In this document: positions 61,602 through 64,000 of the stretch, in pieces
Layout of the letters: each line of letters opens with the position of its first letter
Numbering within the stretch: the first letter of the stretch is position 1
Assembly: GCF_012979535.1 (NCBI RefSeq)
Contig: NZ_CP053015.1
Location: 496,001-560,000, forward strand
DNA from: Sphingomonas lacunae
Lineage (GTDB): Bacteria; Pseudomonadota; Alphaproteobacteria; Sphingomonadales; Sphingomonadaceae
Length of the DNA stretch: 64,000 bases
Reading direction: 5' to 3'
Notes under the pieces: generated by a model
What the model saw: the letters and a program-made list of their open reading frames with translations, nothing else
What the model was told of the DNA's origin: nothing
Database searches by the model: none
Made by a program: the position numbers and the translations under genes

Positions 61602-62935
61602 GCGGGGCCGAAACTATCCTCCCCAGAACGGGGAGGGGGACCAGCGAAGCTGGTGGAGGGGGCTATCAAGCTAGCGCAGCGCATGACACCAGCCCCCCTC
61701 CGTCAGCGCTACGCGCTGCCACCTCCCCGCAAGCGGGGAGGATCAGGGAACAATTCCCCGGCCTCCTGCTCGCCGACGGCGGACCCTGGCATTATCTCGA
61801 TACTGGCGCGACGGCGCAAAAGCCGCTGTCGGTGATTGATGCGACCGTCCGGGCGATGGGCGCGGACTATGCGACGGTGCATCGCGGCGTCTATGCGCGC
61901 TCCGCCGACATGACGCTGGCGTTCGAGGCGGCGCGGGCGCGCGTGGCGGGCTTTATCCATGCCGCTGATGCCAATGAATGCGTGTTCGTGCGCGGCGCGA
62001 CCGAGGCGATCAATCTGGTCGCCAACACATGGGGACAGGCAAACATCGGCGCGGGCGACCGCATCCTGCTCTCCCGCCTTGAGCATCACAGCAATATCGT
62101 GCCCTGGCAGTTGCTGGCAGAGCGGGTCGGCGCGCACATCGACGTCTGTCCGCTGACCAATGATGGCCGCATCGACTTGGATGCCGCCGCCGCGATCCTG
62201 ACCCCGGCGCACAAGCTGGTGGCACTGGCCCATGTGTCGAACGTGCTCGGAAGCGTGCTGGATGTGCCGCGTGCCACCGCATTGGCGCATGGGGTCGGGG
62301 CGAAGTTGCTGATCGACGGTTGTCAGGCGGTGCCGCGCCAGCCGGTCGATGTGCAGGCGCTGGGTTGCGACTTTTACGTCTTTTCGAGCCACAAGCTTTA
62401 TGGCCCGACCGGCATTGGCGTGTTGTGGGGCAAGGGCGAGCTGCTCGCCGCCATGCCGCCCTGGCAGGGTGGTGGGGCGATGATCGACCGGGTGACGTTC
62501 GAACGAACGACCTATGCCCCCGCGCCGCAGCGGTTCGAGGCGGGGACGCCAGCGATCATCGAGGCGATCGGGCTCGCCGCCGCGATTGATTTTGTTGAAG
62601 GGATCGGCATCGACGCCATCGCCGCGCATGAGGGCGGGCTGGTCCGCGCCTGCCGCGATGCCCTGTCGGGCATCAACAGCGTTCGGTTGCTGGGACCGGA
62701 AGACAGTGCGGGCATCGTCAGTTTTGTCGTCGAGGGGGTGCATCCGCACGACGTCGGCACCATATTGGACGAAAGCGGCGTGGCAGTGCGCGCTGGGCAC
62801 CATTGTGCCCAGCCGCTGATGGACCATCTGGGCGTTCCCGCGACGGTGCGGGCGAGTTTCGGTCTGTACAACGACATGAGTGATGTGGACGCGCTGGTGA
62901 AGGGGATCCAGCGGGTGAGGAGCATATTCGGATGA
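61598..62935 (+). CDS. sufS: cysteine desulfurase SufS with repeat-derived N-terminus
   Basis: A 445-residue PLP-dependent desulfurase; it removes sulfur from cysteine as persulfide for the SUF scaffold. The PLP Lys is in SSHKLYGPTG, the active-site Cys in GHHCAQPLM. Start GTG 61598 overlaps the sufD stop. The first 47 residues are encoded largely by a palindromic repeat (61616-61743); the conserved SufS sequence starts at about IREQFPGLL. No other in-frame start exists between them. Confidence 0.95.
   Translation: MSGAETILPRTGRGTSEAGGGGYQASAAHDTSPPPSALRAATSPQAGRIREQFPGLLLADGGPWHYLDTGATAQKPLSVIDATVRAMGADYATVHRGVYARSADMTLAFEAARARVAGFIHAADANECVFVRGATEAINLVANTWGQANIGAGDRILLSRLEHHSNIVPWQLLAERVGAHIDVCPLTNDGRIDLDAAAAILTPAHKLVALAHVSNVLGSVLDVPRATALAHGVGAKLLIDGCQAVPRQPVDVQALGCDFYVFSSHKLYGPTGIGVLWGKGELLAAMPPWQGGGAMIDRVTFERTTYAPAPQRFEAGTPAIIEAIGLAAAIDFVEGIGIDAIAAHEGGLVRACRDALSGINSVRLLGPEDSAGIVSFVVEGVHPHDVGTILDESGVAVRAGHHCAQPLMDHLGVPATVRASFGLYNDMSDVDALVKGIQRVRSIFG
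61616..61743. repeat. compound palindromic repeat inserted in the sufS 5' end
   Basis: 128 bp bounded by the inverted repeat ATCCTCCCC...GGGGAGGAT. Nested hairpins: CCTCCCC-N5-GGGGAGG (61618-61636), CCAGC-GAA-GCTGG (61641-61653), AGCG/CGCT around 61705, and CCTCCCCGC-AA-GCGGGGAGG (61722-61741). The wording (tatcctccccnnnnnggggagg...) is that of a dispersed repeat family I know from sphingomonad and related genomes. Confidence 0.8.
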
Positions 62936-63435
62936 ACGAGGAGCGCAGGATCGTGGCCGAGGAAGTGGAGTCAGTTGCCCCGCCGCCGCGCGCCCGGGTC
63001 GATATGGCGGCGCTGGACAGCGGCAAGGATGCCGCCGTTGAAACGGCGGGTGAGAAGCTGGAGCGCAAGCGTGACTATCTTGCCGGTTTCCTCGCCGAAA
63101 AGCCGGCCGAGGTGCCTGCCCATGCACCGGGCGGTGATTTGCAGGCGGCGGTGATTGACGCGCTGAAGGAAATTTACGACCCGGAAATTCCGGTCAATAT
63201 CTATGATCTGGGCCTGATTTATGGTGTCGAGGTGGGCGAGGACGCCCATGTCTCTGTCACCATGACGCTGACCACACCGCATTGTCCGGTGGCGGAATCG
63301 ATGCCGGGCGAGGTGGAATTGCGCGTAGGATCGGTTCCCGGTGTCGGGCTGGTCGACGTCAATCTTGTATGGGATCCGCCGTGGAGTCCGGCCAACATGA
63401 CCGACGAGGCCCGGCTGGAACTGGGGATGCTGTGA
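62932..63435 (+). CDS. sufT: SUF system assembly protein SufT (MIP18/DUF59)
   Basis: A 167-residue protein. The N-terminal 65 residues are charged and probably disordered. The MIP18/DUF59 domain then carries EIYDPEIPVNIYDLGLIY and LTTPHCPVAESMPGEV with the reactive Cys. It helps mature Fe-S proteins. Its ATG overlaps the sufS stop by 4 bp and the next gene starts 1 bp after its stop. Confidence 0.93.
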   Translation: MNEERRIVAEEVESVAPPPRARVDMAALDSGKDAAVETAGEKLERKRDYLAGFLAEKPAEVPAHAPGGDLQAAVIDALKEIYDPEIPVNIYDLGLIYGVEVGEDAHVSVTMTLTTPHCPVAESMPGEVELRVGSVPGVGLVDVNLVWDPPWSPANMTDEARLELGML

Positions 63436-63436
63436 C

Positions 63437-63796
63437 ATGACCACCGAAACCAAGACCCGCGCGCGACCCGCCGCGATCATCCTGACGCCGAGCGCGGAGG
63501 CGCGCATTGCGCATCTGATGGCATCGGCGCCCGAAGGGACGATTGGCGTCAAGCTCTCCACCCCACGCCGTGGCTGTTCGGGCCTTGCCTATTCGGTCGA
63601 TTATGTCAGCGAAGCCAACAGTTTTGACGAGCGGATCGAGACGCCCGGCGGCACCTTTTTCGTTGATGGCGCGTCGGTGCTCTACCTGATCGGCAGCACC
63701 ATGGACTGGGTCGAGGATGATTTCACCGCCGGGTTCGTTTTCAACAACCCCAATGCCAAGGGGTCATGCGGCTGCGGCGAGAGTTTTACCGTCTGA
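63437..63796 (+). CDS. sufA: A-type Fe-S carrier (SufA/ErpA-like, HesB family)
   Basis: A 119-residue HesB/IscA-domain protein. Three Cys ligands: RRGCSGLAY in the middle and GSCGCGESF at the end. It receives clusters from SufBC2D and delivers them to client proteins. Last gene of the operon; no clear terminator between it and the convergent gene. Confidence 0.93.
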   Translation: MTTETKTRARPAAIILTPSAEARIAHLMASAPEGTIGVKLSTPRRGCSGLAYSVDYVSEANSFDERIETPGGTFFVDGASVLYLIGSTMDWVEDDFTAGFVFNNPNAKGSCGCGESFTV

Positions 63797-63816
63797 GCGA
63801 CTTCCTGCGGACAGGA

Positions 63817-64000
63817 TCAGCCGGTAACCGGTTGCCCGGTTTCCTCAACGATGAAGGCAATCAGTGCCTTTTCATAGTCATCGGCATCGGGTGACCTCAT
63901 GAGCTTGTCGAGCAGCCAGTCGCTCTCGGCCTCATCGAGCCGGGCGGCATCAGCCATCTCACCAAAATGATCGGGACTACCCATCTTGCCCTGCCGGACA
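63817..64000 (-). CDS. hypothetical protein, C-terminal part
   Basis: A frame open on the minus strand from the window end and closed by TGA at 63817-63819. The visible residues are acidic and helical, e.g. MGSPDHFGEMADAARLDEAE and DADDYEKALIAFIVEETG. GGGCAAG before the ATG at 63982-63984 could start a 55-residue protein, otherwise the gene continues past the window. No known domain recognised. Confidence 0.6.
   Translation of the reverse strand, partial: VRQGKMGSPDHFGEMADAARLDEAESDWLLDKLMRSPDADDYEKALIAFIVEETGQPVTG

Noticed and set aside
1..64000. Prophage, IS elements, CRISPR arrays or tRNA genes
   Set aside because: None recognised by reading: no transposase or integrase motifs, no regularly spaced direct repeats, and no tRNA-like cloverleaf with CCA end noticed.

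Overview
The window looks like a chromosomal segment of a high-GC alphaproteobacterium of the Sphingomonadales type (Sphingomonas/Novosphingobium/Sphingopyxis relatives). This is judged from protein style, a TonB-dependent receptor plus CoA-ester catabolism, many ATGA/TGATG gene overlaps, and an Rrf2-sufBCDS-sufT-sufA operon. No rRNA, tRNA, CRISPR array, transposase or phage gene was recognised.

Region 1 (1-41.3 kb) is a dense catabolic island for CoA-activated, branched or polycyclic acids. It encodes the C-terminus of one acyl-CoA dehydrogenase, two overlapping acyl-CoA dehydrogenase pairs, three acyl-CoA synthetases, four crotonase-family proteins, a double-hotdog dehydratase, two thiolase-like proteins each with a DUF35 Zn-ribbon/OB partner, and two CaiB/BaiF CoA-transferases. 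It also has a cytochrome P450, six SDRs, an aldehyde dehydrogenase, two amidohydrolases, an APH-like kinase, a wax-ester-synthase-like acyltransferase, an MFS exporter, a TetR regulator and a TonB-dependent receptor. The architecture resembles steroid, bile-acid or isoprenoid side-chain degradation (heteromeric dehydrogenases, Ltp2/Sal-like retro-aldolases), but no ring-opening genes are present. The substrate is unknown. An imperfect palindrome, TATATAAC-N3-GTYATATA, recurs at 2538, 9220, 13352, 18695, 41326 and 41368, always in a promoter gap of this island. It ties the dispersed operons into one probable regulon.

Region 2 (41.6-47.1 kb) holds an alpha/beta hydrolase with a TPR-like protein, then a TetR gene divergent from a ferritin-like di-iron protein (PF10118 type) and a small four-helix membrane protein resembling styrene-oxide isomerase. 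A secreted M20 peptidase follows.

Region 3 (47.3-56.1 kb) is housekeeping and mixed: gloA, gloB, a lipoprotein, a long-chain acyl-CoA synthetase, gamma-glutamyltransferase, an SDR behind a perfect 8-bp-arm palindrome, and an MFS gene translationally coupled to pyrD. Codon use looks less GC-rich from gloB into the 3' half of ggt.

Region 4 (56.1-64 kb) has a possible small RNA with a strong terminator, an AraC-type regulator, and the suf Fe-S assembly operon. An IscR-like operator sits inside the suf promoter spacer. Two extra small genes lie between sufB/sufC and sufC/sufD. A 128-bp compound palindromic repeat is read in frame as the N-terminus of SufS. A partial reverse-strand gene ends the window.
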